Assembly: GCA_005765155.1 (NCBI GenBank)
Contig: VCCP01000003.1
Coordinates: forward strand, 5,270,001 to 5,334,000
From: Zelopaecilomyces penicillatus
Lineage: Eukaryota > Ascomycota > Sordariomycetes > Hypocreales > Pseudodiploosporaceae
Direction of reading: 5' to 3'
DNA length: 64,000 nucleotides
In this document: positions 22,402-33,540 of the stretch, piece after piece
How the letters are laid out: each line of letters begins with the position of its first letter
Numbering within the stretch: position 1 is the stretch's first letter
Position numbers and translations under genes: made by a program
Notes under the pieces: model-generated
What the model was told of the DNA's origin: nothing
What the model saw: the letters and a program-made list of their open reading frames with translations, nothing else
Database searches by the model: none

Positions 22402-23596
22402 CTTTTTCCAATGTTGCTGACCAGTCTGCGAGAATCTCGTGAGGATTCACTACTCTCTGTGGACATGCCTTCAATGTCAATCACTGCTTACGCTGAAACT
22501 TGGTATGTTTACCCAGACTGGGAAAGAGCGTTTGGGTCCTGGTCACAAGTCACAAACTTTGATGCCATTTGTTTCAAACTGGCTTTTTTTCATTGCCTCG
22601 ACGTCTTCACAGACCGTCCTACTAACGCCCATCATAGTTGAAGCCAGCACAATCATCACCCAGAAGGATCTCCATCATCGCGATGTAATGTGTTCAGCGC
22701 AACGCCTGCATCCGCGAATCTCCCCTGCCGTGGAAGCATCCCAAAGAGACTTCAAGCACATTGAAGAGAAGCACACAATAAAGAAAGGCCCACAGAAGCT
22801 CACGTTGATGCGGGTAGCTTCCTGTTCTGGTCGCTCACTTTCCATATGCTTATGCTCCTAGTCTTTAGCATCTGCTTCCGAACAGATGTAGTTATTCAAG
22901 ACAAATCTTATTCCAGTATGTTCCTCCTGCAGTTTGATCAAACAGCATTATTCTAACGGAGCTTTACATACATTTTAGTACTTTTCCTCGTGGCGCTACA
23001 GCCCGAACTTTGCTACCATGTATTTCTTCGAGCACACGACATTGGCAACTACGCAAACCTCACTACGAGAGGTAGCAGTAAGGCACATCCAACCCAAGGA
23101 GCGAGTCAAGCAAAAACATGAGTCAATTTAGAAGCGTAGTAAAATATCCACATGGCTTCTTCAGGAGTAGAATAAACAAATCGGCTTTCATATAAGATCA
23201 TGTCAATAAAACCAAATACCAAGGTCCAGAGGGGAGGTATACCATTAAAGTGTTGGTCCGGCTTGGGCAGCTTACAAGACTTGACCTTCGCTGGTTGTAT
23301 GTCTCACAAACAAAAATGGATGAATCACGGAGGGTTCAGTGAAAGAGTCCCACCATTAAGCCGTTACTAAAGGCTAAAATTTGCCTTTTCATCCCGCTGT
23401 GCTGTTCAGTGGAATACCCAAGTTGGAGTTTCAAATGAGGGGCAACGGCGCATGTCGCTTTGGATGTCGCTGCAACGAAATGAGTGAATGCAAAAGAAAA
23501 CATTGGACAAATCTCAAATTGACTAGAGAGATATGCGTGAAATTATCCAAAGGAATAAATGGCAAAAAATGTAACTCTTCTCCGGAGCTTAGAAAC
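22402..23596. other. Intergenic, about 1.2 kb
   Basis: No convincing gene. Two overlapping plus-strand open frames of 100-140 codons (22318-22861) have no recognisable domain and unusual composition, so I do not call them. The right end holds the pol III stop of the tRNA (T6 on the minus strand near 23563-23568). Confidence 0.5.
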
Positions 23597-23683
23597 TCTC
23601 CGGGGACGGAATCGAACCGCCGACTTTTCGATGAGATGTGATCCATTACAGTCGAACGCCATGACCAGCTAGACCACCCAGAG
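23597..23683 (-). tRNA. tRNA-Tyr (GUA anticodon) with 13-nt intron
   Basis: Cloverleaf read from the minus strand. Acceptor stem CTCTGGG/CCCGGAG with one wobble pair, discriminator A at 23597. D arm GTCTAGCTGGTCATGGC. Anticodon stem TTCGA/TCGAA with loop CTGTAA, so anticodon GTA. T arm GGCGG-TTCGATT-CCGTC. The anticodon stem closes only if 13 nt (TGGATCACATCTC) are removed after position 37, the standard place for eukaryotic tRNA introns and universal in fungal tRNA-Tyr. CCA is not encoded, as expected. A T-run about 30 nt downstream can end transcription. Confidence 0.95.
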
Positions 23684-25320
23684 TGGAAGAGTTATTTGCT
23701 TTGCTGGTGTTGGGCACTATAATCGTGCACTGCAGTACCCCACCAGCGTACTGCATGTAAGCCCTGACCCACCCCACCCACATCGCAATCCGATCTTGCA
23801 ACTCGGAACGGGTTGCCAGTTTCAATTTATTTCCATTTTAGCCGTGTCATGCCGCATTAGTCAACCGCTCCATCATGAATCAGGGCCTCGCAAATGTCGT
23901 AAAGACAAACAAAAGATGCAATCCAAATACGAGTTATGTACTCCTGTAATTCCTTTTTATACGATGATACAATGAATGGCCTTTTTGTTTTTGTCCCGCC
24001 CATGCAGGTGACGTCGGTATGCAGGACTGCCTGTCACCAGAGACAGACAGGAATGCGGCTGTGATCTGGACTCTTCAGACCGATGCAGTTTCAATGTGAG
24101 ATCTGAGATCTGAGACTTGACCTTGGATCGGGGTTGACTTGGCGCTTAAGCTACATGACAAGGACACAGCACATCTGTAGAGTCGACGAGCCTGAGTTCA
24201 GTATTACTTGGAACCCAATGCTTGGGTCTGTTGCAAAAGCGCCGTTTCCACATTGCTTGGCAGTAGTTGGCACCGTCGTCACGGGCCGCTTGAACAGGCG
24301 AGTATTTCAAGCCAGCTCCAATAGTGTTCCGTTAAACCAACGAGGAGGTATGAAGTTGGCCCCAACTGGCGGTTATGGCTTCATGTGCGCCTTGTCCAGC
24401 TCTCACAGCTCCCCCACAACGCGCCGTTCTTGTGCCGTCATGAATGGGTACACCATAAACCACATGCATACCAATGCTTTGTTGGTCCTAGTACACTCTC
24501 TGTACCCCAATACCTGTCTTGGAGGTATGTGAAGAAGCAGGCTAGAAGGTGTGTTGCTGCCATCAGTATCAGTGCTACATTGGATGGATGTTGGATCATG
24601 TATGGCGACAGCCGTAGAGGGCCAGTTGACGGCGTCTGTGTGTGGTGGTGCTTGGAGGTGGTTATCTTTTGGCAAGGCATGATCGGATGGCACAGCCAAC
24701 CAAGAGCATCGAGGTGGTTCGACACTTGCAGCTGCAGTGGTCCACGACAGTCCCACAGCGGCCATGACAGCCCCTGTGGAGCGCCACACCCCGGCCACAC
24801 GGCCACTAAAAGCGCGCCAGAGCAGCTAATGCACTTGGGCCTGCAGTTCCTTCTATTGCCCGGGAATGCAAGCAGCTTGCCCGCCAACAGGCCAAAAAGG
24901 CTGGATGGATGGCAGGTACACCACTATACATCCACTGTAGGTTGCTCAGCACAGGCAGACCGGCACAGTGATGTCGATGCTCAGTTGCTGCACGTCAGGA
25001 ATGCTTGGCTGCCAGCCAACCATTGGAGCTGAGGCGGCTGTGATGGTGTCGGCCAACGTGCCCGACGTGTCGTTCTTACAGGCCATCTCACCCAACAACC
25101 AACCTCACTGGCCAGCACAGCCAGCAAGAGCATTGAAGGCAAGACCTACCTACTAACCTATCGCATTCTACCTGCCTGCCTACTACCAACTGCCTGTCTG
25201 CCTGCCTGCCAGCCTACCTCACCTCACGGCCGCTCCCCTCTTCCAGTTTCCAACTTTTTTCTCTCCTTCCAGCAGCCGCTCGCCTCATCTACAACGTTTA
25301 GGCTTCCTCGGCCCCGAAAC
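23684..25320. other. Long promoter-like intergenic region
   Basis: About 1.6 kb. Open frames of 130-215 codons at 24134-25032 exist on both strands, but they are rich in Cys, His and Trp, lack domains, and mirror each other, so I treat them as chance frames in a GC-richer stretch. From 25140 to 25225 there is a simple-sequence CTGCCTGC/CTACCTGC tract, typical of fungal upstream regions. Likely the promoter of the gene at 25321. Confidence 0.5.
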
Positions 25321-27703
25321 ATGGGGGAGCGGCATCAAATGTTTGTCATCGCCCGGCGTGGTCCGCGCTACCGGACGCTAGCTGTTGTCCACCACCAGTG
25401 GCTCTACGGAAAGGTGGCTCTGATGCGATGTCTCCGACTGCTGCGTATCTTTTCCCACAAGTCCAATCGCATCTCTTTGGAACAGGAGCTTGATTTTTCT
25501 GCGATTGAGAACGAACAGCGTGATGGTGAGCATAGCTAATCTTTCTATTGGTGACTAGCAATGGCCAGCAATGATGACCAGCAATCAGTACCCATACTTG
25601 GGGTGACTTCAGTGTTTCGTTGCTGGTGCTAGCCTACACATTCCTAGCCTCGATTACAATGTCCGATATATTAACATGCCGTTTTGAACAGCAAATGCTG
25701 GTAGCGCCGTGGTGGGCGGAGCTCCGCACCCATTCCCCTTCATCACTACCTGCCTATGCCTTGGTAAGACCCCTGAAGGACCCGTGGGTAACGGTTGCTT
25801 TGCAAGTTGCAGCTTGTAATTTTGGTTGATGGTGTTCAAACAGGCTCTGTCTGCGACCCGGGTCGAGGTGAGCTCTGCTCGCGAGCCTTTGTGGAAAACC
25901 CGACCATGGGATACGATGAGGGAGACAATAATACAGGCATCACCATCATCGACATAACTGACCTGGACCGTATTCAATACTGTTTTGTGGCTTGGGATTT
26001 GTGCCGAAACGATAAACCATTGACTGCCAATGAATATGTTCGCTTGTTCGAAGATTTTGATCAATACCGAGATGTCCAGTCCACCGAGGTTCACCAGTTA
26101 TTGAACGACATTGAGAGCTTTGGCCTAATTCCCCTAGAGACACTCAAAGGTACGATTGTGTGATTTGCTACTATCATCACCCTTCCTTCTAATAGCTTTT
26201 TCTCCTTTCAGTGAATATTGTCATAACTCACTATTTCTTGCTGCTCTAGATTGCTGGCCCAAAGGCAAATGGCTTGAAAGAGATACCAGCAGCCAGGCAA
26301 TCTCATGCGACGTTTTAGCTTCACCCAAGAAGTTCATATCATCCCTCCGCGATATGGCTACAGCAAAGCTTATAACAGAGCTAATCTCAAGGGGTGATGA
26401 TGTCGACGTTCAGCTTCTGGATCATCCACTGCAGATTCCAGGAATGCGACGGAACTTGATCGCGCATTGTCGCCAACATGCCGACAGTCTAGTTCAGACA
26501 TCATCCATGGCCACTGCTCAAATTCTTGCTGTCCTCTTTTCTTATGAAAAGGAGGTTGATCTCTCTCCATATCACCAGATGACCCCTAGAGCAATGCGCT
26601 TTCTGCTCAACAAGCTAAAGGCTGTTCGCGTTTTGAATCTGTCTGGAACCCTTGCATCTTCGGATATGGAAATCTCCCAAACCCTCACAGCTATAGACCA
26701 CGATCTAGATGAGCTCTATATTTTGGTTCGACCTGACAGAGAAACAGATAACCCTATGGCTGCTTTTCAGGCTGTTAGCAGGTGGTCATTTGGATGCCGA
26801 AAACTCGTGTTGGGCTCCGTGCTAGCCCAGGCCATTGCTGAACGGCCATGGCTGTTGGATTACAATGATGAATTCAAGATCCAGACACAGCCGGATTTCC
26901 CTATTACTGTCGTCGATTCGTCAGCCTCTGCAAACATAACAGGCTTGCTGCGTTCATTCCCAGTCATCCAACTGCTGCTTCAAGGCCCTGGGATATACGA
27001 GCCTGCAACTCACGAGACCTACTTCCTTGGTGACGCATTCCTTAACCCGACTCGGTTTGCTGTGGGAATTTTCAACTTTATACGTTCCAGAATCGCGCGG
27101 CCATGGTTGGGAAGAACAGGCTCGGCTGTTGCTCATGCCTTTGCGTCAGCAGGTTCATCACTCCGGAGTGATGTCGGCGCCAATGAGGTTGAAGTTGGCG
27201 CACTTCCTGCTGAAACCATCCGAATTGGAAGACGGTGCGACAGCATGAGTTCATTTGAAGCGGTCCACTGCCGATTACGTGACCTTGTTCCCAATGCCTG
27301 GACAGCTATTTTGATCCAGGAGACCCGCCGTGGACCAGTATCTGGCAGTGGAAGTCCAAGCCCGGATTCTATTTGGTTTAAACTGGCCCTCGTGCGTTCC
27401 AAGAGACCAATTCTCGCACAACAGAGCCAGAAAGTACAGTTGGAGGACCTCGAAGTTGTTGATCTCGAGAAATTTCTAGCAATGACATCGGTTTCAACGG
27501 GTTTGACAGCTTCCTGCCACGCATCCGATCTAAAGCACGCCATTGGACGCCTAGAAGAGTTTGCAGGTTATTGCTCGCCTCAGGAGACGATGGTTTGGCC
27601 ATTGGATGCACCACAGGTTTTGGCATCTCTAGAGCAAGCATTCTCCAGAATCGATGCCGATGAAAAGGCTCGAGAGACAGCCCGGAGACGGGGTTGGACT
27701 TGA
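25321..27703 (+). CDS. Conserved-looking fungal protein of unknown function, 686 aa
   Basis: Not recognised by function. Exons 25321-25525, 25692-25787, 25844-26149 and 26250-27703 join in phase to 686 residues. Introns: GTGAGC...AACAG, GTAACG...AACAG, GTACGA...CTCTAG. The N-terminus MGERHQMFVIARRG...HHQWLYG and the segment PFPFITTCLCLG (only revealed by the correct intron 1 acceptor at 25691) resemble a family of Sordariomycete hypothetical proteins that I recall by pattern only. A GDNN...IIDITDL block follows near residues 145-160. The C-terminal half is one long exon with no signal peptide, membrane helix or catalytic motif that I can name. A cytosolic role is assumed. The exon model is good; the function is open. 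Confidence 0.78.
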
Positions 27704-29147
27704 GATGAGGACTAGAATGTGAGATGAGGATGCGTAATGACCTTTTAGGACGTACTGGGAGCGGCATCACAGCATTGCATGGTTGATGACTATCTAAAAA
27801 TGAAACTAAACATGAATGGTAATTTACTATCTTTCTGTTGAGCATACAAGGATGTAATATGCTGCTGGCTGTACAAGGTGGATTCATCTTTTGCACCACA
27901 CTTTTATGTCGGTATAGTTGACACGAAAATAATATGGGTAGCAAGTTTTACGCAGTCCTTTACCTGTAGCGTGTTCCAAGGCTCGTAGCAAGGTGACAAA
28001 ACATGATAACCGTACACTGTCGTGAAATTAAGCATGACTATTATCCGAGACTCGGTTCTAAGAGTGCTCATGTTATGTAGGGAAAACATTGAAACGCTTG
28101 AAAGATTTTTCAGGCAGGGATTCAATAACGCCCTGTCCTCTCATGCCAACCGATGTCATTACAGAATTACCGAAGCCATAAATTATCTCTTGTGTTTATC
28201 TTCCCCCTTTTGACTTTTCCGATTCGGAATATTGTCAAAGAAGATTCACGAGTCTAGAGGGGATTGTTTGTCTTGACGAATATGACCCCTGGGATCCGTG
28301 TCGAGGGTGGGGACGGCATAACCGATTGTTGCGGGACCTATCAATGCCAATGTTGGTTACAAAAGAAGAACAATTTGTTATTCAAACACGGGTGTGATCG
28401 TGAAACATTATTTCTATTGGATTCCATGCTTCAGCAAATAGTGAGAGCAAGTCAATTGACCGTTTCGAAACGCGAGTAGGTGGGGTAAAAAGGGGGCCAT
28501 TGTAGGCTTGATTCAACACCAGGGGGGGGGCGATGTGGATACTGCAAAAAGTGAGGAAGAATTGATACAATAGGAAATTGAAATGATGGGCTGTGAATGG
28601 TTCAGCATCATCAGCTATTGTTCCCCAAAGGGCAATAAGGAACTAGGTAGTGATAGAATTATGTCGATGAGTGGAACTATGACCAGGGAGGGGGGCTAAG
28701 CGATTGGGAAGCTTTGGCCCCTGAACAATAAGGCCATGACGAAACTGGGTCAGACTGGTTGCCACCTGGACGGCTGTTGGAAAATCTATAAGAAGAGGGT
28801 CAAGCCCGCGCCTTCTTTGTTCGGTAGATAGGCTTCTCACACTTTTCGTTCGCAAGTGTGCCGGACCTACAAATCTTTCATTCTATTGCAATTGGCAATT
28901 TCGATACTCTTTTGGTGTCTGTTACCACTTTTTTTTGTTCAAACTCTTTGACAACTTCTCAGGACAACACCGTTGACAGTCGGCTTCGGATTCTGTTGAT
29001 TCCGAGTTTGGAGTTGTTTTCGAGCATCGCACAATTTTTCCAACCTACCCTGGTTTGAAGCACTCTCTCCTGTCTTTGCCTGCATAGACCCGATACCTCT
29101 GACTTTCTGATATTGTCTTCCATCGAATCTCGACTTCTACAAAGACA
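27704..29147. other. Intergenic, left edge of accessory stretch
   Basis: 1.4 kb with no supported gene. Short frames only. A weak TATA-like CTATAAG lies near 28786 and could serve the gene at 29148, with an AT-rich leader after it. Confidence 0.5.
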
Positions 29148-29821
29148 ATGAGTTCACTACAGAGAACTGAGGGTACCAAACCGACCACCACCGCCTAGGA
29201 AGCAGTGAGGGTGGCTTGCTTTTCGGACCCATACGTTCTCCGAATTCCAAAGGACTTACAATACCTTGCCCGTTACACAGCGGAACGCCATTTAAACTGG
29301 CGACCCACGGATGAGGACACCGCGGCGAGAGTTCTGAATGTGCCGACTACGGCACAAGTTGCCCTGGACGATACCTTGAAGGGTCCGGACGTTGCTTCTG
29401 CCCGACAGGCAATGATTGCCGTCTTAGTCCAGGTTACAGGAGTACTCGCCGATGAAGCCTGTACTTGTTGTGCGAACGGAGGTGGCATCTGGGCTACATG
29501 CGTGGTCCCGCCGCCCGGCCACGGGCACAAAACCGCGTGGGCTTGCGCCAACTGCACGCGGTTCTCGAACCGGAGCACCTGTTCCCTTTATCGCAGAACG
29601 GAACAGCTCGATCGGATGAAGATGGAGGGTAAGTCATTCTCTTTTTCTTCTACTTCTCTTGTCTAGTCTTGTCTTATATTACAAGTTTTTCTTTCATCCT
29701 CTTTTCTAACCTGATTTTATTTCTTTAAACTTTAGTTTTCGGATGGACACCTCCCAATGGGGGTGGCTCTTCTGCTTCGGCAACCGACGCTATTATCATC
29801 AAAACGCTGCCTCATTCTTGA
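29148..29821 (+). CDS. DUF3716-like cysteine-rich protein, start doubtful, possibly a pseudogene
   Basis: Two exons: up to 29628, then 29736-29821 (intron donor GTAAGT, acceptor CTTTAG). The core has C-x-CC-x8-C, then ACANC and a final Cys (residues read as TCCANGGGIWATC ... ACANCTRFSNRSTC), as in the fungal DUF3716 zinc-knuckle-like domain, often found in expanded, poorly conserved families. The only nearby upstream ATG (29148) is in frame but is followed by a TAG at 29196-29198. Either the gene is broken, or a 54-nt intron (29152-29205, weak donor GTTCAC, acceptor GCAG) removes the stop and gives MMRVACFSDP. The surroundings are decayed repeats, which favours caution. Confidence 0.5.
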
Positions 29822-31144
29822 AAACGGTTCTAAATGAACGAACAGCTTTTGCGGAATTCTTTTCGTATGGCTCTTCGTTTTCAAGTCTGGCCGTTTAGAC
29901 GAGATAGGTACATCCATGGGATCGAGTTTCACGCGACGATACGCTGACATTTTGTTTGAGATTACTAGAAGGATGGAATTTGGTTTGCTGGAGATTTGGG
30001 TGGGGCTGTGAAGTTGTCTTGACTGATTGCTAGTAATAGTCGCTTCGCGTACTAGATATGAGAACTCATTGCGCGCTTAACGTTTAATTTCATCTCCTTC
30101 TTACGAGTATCCTCGTCAAATAGATGGCGCTGTCTTCAGCAGAAGTAAAGAAAACTCGTTTATGTTTACTGATTAAATTCAAGCTTGTTGTGAACCCTAC
30201 CTATCACTGCCTACTGAACTGCTTATTTCCAAAGATACCCAAATCTTAAACCATAATCATCAAGCCAACCCTGTTGGAAGCAATGTGTGCTGTAGTATCA
30301 ACAGCAATGAAAAAGTTGCTGGTGCTCAGTCAGACTCATAAAACTCGAATGGTCTTTGTTGGTGGACTGGCAGTCACCCATTTATTAACCCGTCATCGCC
30401 CAACCAAGGTAAGTATACTTATGGCTGCCTTGCACAGAATTATTAACTATTGTTTCAGGATATTGACGTGTCTTTTGTTGGTGGTCTGGACGGCCGTATA
30501 GTTATGCCAGCTTGCACGTACACACTGATTATCAGGTTTATAAATCTTTGTAACAGTGCCATAGCTGTTTGCAGGCAGCGGGAAGTTCTGTCGCTGGCGC
30601 GAATCTGAATGAGAATATTTTATGCCATCGACTGACGCATTTCGTCCGTCGCTGCCTGAACCTTGTCTGGTGGTTTACCCTGTGTATCAACCATTTGCTT
30701 CAAATCCTTGAGCGATTTTCTTTACTGCTTATGAGCTTGAACGTTCCATTACTCAACCGACAGTACCGGGCCTTTATGTCCTTCCAATAATGCCACAATG
30801 AAACTTGCTTGGGGCGTTCATTCCTTCTACACCTCCATATTAAGCGAAGCTTGTGCAAAATGGGTGGAGCGACTTGCAGCTCTGCGGAAGAAGCCCATCC
30901 CCCAGTCTGTAATGCTTTGACGAAATTTGGTCAAGGCTTGCCTTCTGGGTCTCCAACCTTAAGCGAGTTCGACAATTTGCCGAGGAGGTGGCGTGTGCCA
31001 CTGTTGCACCTGCCGACCTTATTTCAGACACGTATAAAAGCTTTTCACCGTCAGAAAAAGATTCCTCTCTTTCACTTCAGAAAAAGATTCTTCTCTTTTC
31101 TTCTTTCTTCATATTCATATTCAATCTCTTGAACAACACAGAAG
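29822..31144. other. Intergenic in accessory stretch
   Basis: No supported gene. Near the right end a TATAAAA box (31033-31039) is followed by a CT-rich leader containing a short direct repeat (CAGAAAAAGATTC twice, about 31052-31092), leading into the duplicated unit at 31145. Confidence 0.45.
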
Positions 31145-31558
31145 GTATGCCACCCATCCCCCCCCTCGCCCCCTCGCCCACCTATCCCATCTCCAACCCT
31201 TCTTCTGATCATCTTCAACTCATCTCCTAACTATCTCCAACTCTCATCACCTGCCATTCCGATTCTGATTATTCTTAACCATTCTTTTAATCTACAAGCT
31301 AACTGCTATATATTAACTAGATTGCTCAACATGTCGAACAACTATATGCCCTCCGATAAAGTCATGAGGGACAAAACTCCAGAGCTGGAGGATATTCTTG
31401 GCTGTGTTTATGAACCCGCAATCAAGAAGTGCGACATAAACAACAGTGTTCTGGTTCTGCAGCGATAAAATCTTAATGAGATTGATCGCCAGGTTTTCCT
31501 TTTCACAAAAGTAAGAGACGCTATAATTGTGAAGCTTGAAAAGCTTGATAAGTCTCGG
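31145..31558 (+). repeat. Tandem duplicate unit 1 (broken gene)
   Basis: First of two head-to-tail copies. It begins with a proline-rich mini-exon (ATG at 31147, MPPIPPLAPSPTYPIS), continues through a CT-rich spacer with TCTACAAGCTAAC and TATATATTAAC, and then a second coding block (ATG at 31331) with TPELEDILGCVYEP and, past an in-frame TAA at 31466-31468, NLNEIDRQVFLFTKVRD. The unit ends GATAAGTCTCGG. The same end sequence closes unit 2. The in-frame stop corresponds to CAA in unit 2, a C-to-T change. Confidence 0.75.
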
Positions 31559-31905
31559 GTATATGCTACACCACCCACCCACCCCCGCCCACGTATCCCA
31601 TCCACAACTCTTATCACCTACCATTCTCTTTATTTTCAATCATTCTTCAATCTACAAGCTAACCGCTATATATTAACCAAATAGCTTCCAAATAATCTCA
31701 CGATGTCCTCTACTGCTAACCACATAATGAGGGATACGACGCCAGAGCTAGAGGATATTCTTGGCTGTATTTATAATGCGACATAAATAACAGTGTCCTG
31801 GTTCCACAACAACAAAATCTTGATGAAATTGATCGGCAGATCTTTATCTTCACAAAGATCAGAGACACCATGATCAGCAAGCTTGCAAAGCTCGATAAGT
31901 CTCGG
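31559..31905 (+). repeat. Tandem duplicate unit 2 (broken gene)
   Basis: Second copy, directly abutting unit 1 and about 70 bp shorter because of internal deletions. It keeps the CCACCCACCC start, TCTACAAGCTAACCGCTATA, TPELEDILGCIY and NLDEIDRQIFIFTKIRD. A deletion after GCIY shifts the frame. Coding similarity continues past 31905 for about 30 codons. Neither copy is intact, so this is a duplicated relic. The original function is not recognisable. Confidence 0.7.
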
Positions 31906-33207
31906 ACATGTGTACTTCAAATAATGGCACATTCTGAAAACATAGTCAGTATCTCAACTTCTCAAGCAGTTCTTGCCATGATATGCTTCATACTAATGCG
32001 CTTTACCAATCCAGTGCCAAGAGGAAACTGGTATCACAGCTCCAGCGGTACTAGTTTCGAGAGGTTGAAGAAGAAAGATGATCTCTACTCTAAATTGTCG
32101 GTTAGTGTGTGGACTGACAAAGGATTGGATATGGTGGCTGGGGAAGAAAAACACGCCACTCTTGGTAAAAGATTTCGTAACGTCCTTTAAATCCCTAGCA
32201 ATCAGTAGCATAAAAGAATGGCAAATGCTTGGCTCACTTTACTTGTAGGATAATATGCTTCACTGTACTGCCTCTCTTGTGCAACTGGTCAGTTAATGTA
32301 TAACTTCTGTCCACCTTTCGTATGTATAGCGCACCGCTATTATCCATTCCCTCCTCTCCCGTTGAAATGACAAAATCGCAAGGCTCTTTGACGTTATTGC
32401 TTCATCATTTTAGGTCACACAACCTTCGGCAGAGCGATCTGCAGAGAGTCGCGAGGAGAGAACGATTGGTTCCTGACTGTTAAACAAGGTTTTGATGCTG
32501 CGAAATAATTCAGCAACGAAAAGCTGAAGGGTCTACCATGGATTCGGATCATGGCAGAACAATCGGCCAAGGTCAAGACCAAGGCGACAAAGAAGGAGGT
32601 AATGCTGATTGGATCATCAGAGGATGAGGCCACCGAACGACCAACCAGGAGCAACAGACAAGATATTGACAGCGAAGGACTTACAGAAGGCCGTGGACGA
32701 GCAGAAAAAGCTGACGCAACAATGGAATGCCGCAGAGAAATGCAAAGCTGCGGCCAGTTTCTCTGTTGTCGTTGTCATACCCAATGTGTCTACCAGTTTC
32801 CCGAGTACGATCGCTGTTGAATACGCTATGAACGTTTTTTCTGGTCCGGTAGATATGTATGTTGTTTTCCAGCATTCTAGTTTCTATTAGACTCCTCCTC
32901 TTCTCCCTTTCTGTCTCATGTGGATATGTTTTTTTTCGATTGTCAAATTGTATAGCGCTTCTAGAAAGAACAGACTTGTCAGTTAGCCCGCAACTAGGAA
33001 ACAGAGTAGGTGTGTAGTAAATGATACCAGGTACTCGACAACTCCATTCAAACTACCATGGTTGTCCGACCAAGGTCTTTCAGGTTCTTTTCTTCTTCGA
33101 GCATTTTAGTGTCAAGATCTCACACATACACAGAAACACTCATCGACAAAAAGATTTTGCTCAGATGAGAATTGCTATGTAGATGTCGTTTCGCTGACCG
33201 AGATGGA
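31906..33207. other. Degenerate accessory sequence
   Basis: No intact gene. A frame at 32551-32890 has an acidic, Lys-rich segment (KKEVMLIGSSEDEATERP) that could be a relic of a retroelement gag or a host gene; support is weak. Its location just before a reverse-transcriptase relic fits a decayed element. Confidence 0.35.
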
Positions 33208-33540
33208 GAGAAGGTATTCCATTTCAGGAAAGAAATACTAGCTATCGTAAAAGTACTAAAAAAGTGTTAATAGTTCACTGAGTTCTCTCCTGGCCCGACA
33301 GAAGTCTACACTGACCACAGGGGTATTATAGACTTCGTAGCAAACCGAAATGAGGTGCACAAAAGGGTTGCAAGAGAGATCGGCATGTCGCTGACACTAA
33401 CTACATTCATCACCCTATTAAGACCAAGATAATGGGATCGCCGATGGCATGTCATACCAGAGTTGAGAGATGATCCGCCAGATGTGCAGCCAAGACTCGA
33501 CATGCAGCCTAGCGAAAGCTTGTCGTGGAACATATCTTAT
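33208..33540 (+). pseudogene. Ty3/gypsy reverse transcriptase/RNase H relic
   Basis: One frame from 33208 reads FRKEILAIVKVLKK, two stops (TAA TAG at 33268-33273), then EVYTDHRGIIDFVANRN and HKRVARE. This matches the order in Ty3/gypsy pol at the reverse transcriptase to RNase H junction: KELLAIV, a gap, and VYTDHKNLxYF followed by RRQARW. A further stop lies downstream near 33430. The fragment covers about 110 codons of a protein normally over 1000 residues long, so it is a decayed remnant. No long terminal repeats were recognised in the vicinity. Confidence 0.7.

Noticed and set aside
24385..25032. 215-codon frame in the promoter region of the 686-aa gene
   Set aside because: Trp/Cys/His-rich composition, no domain, overlapped by equally long frames on the other strand.
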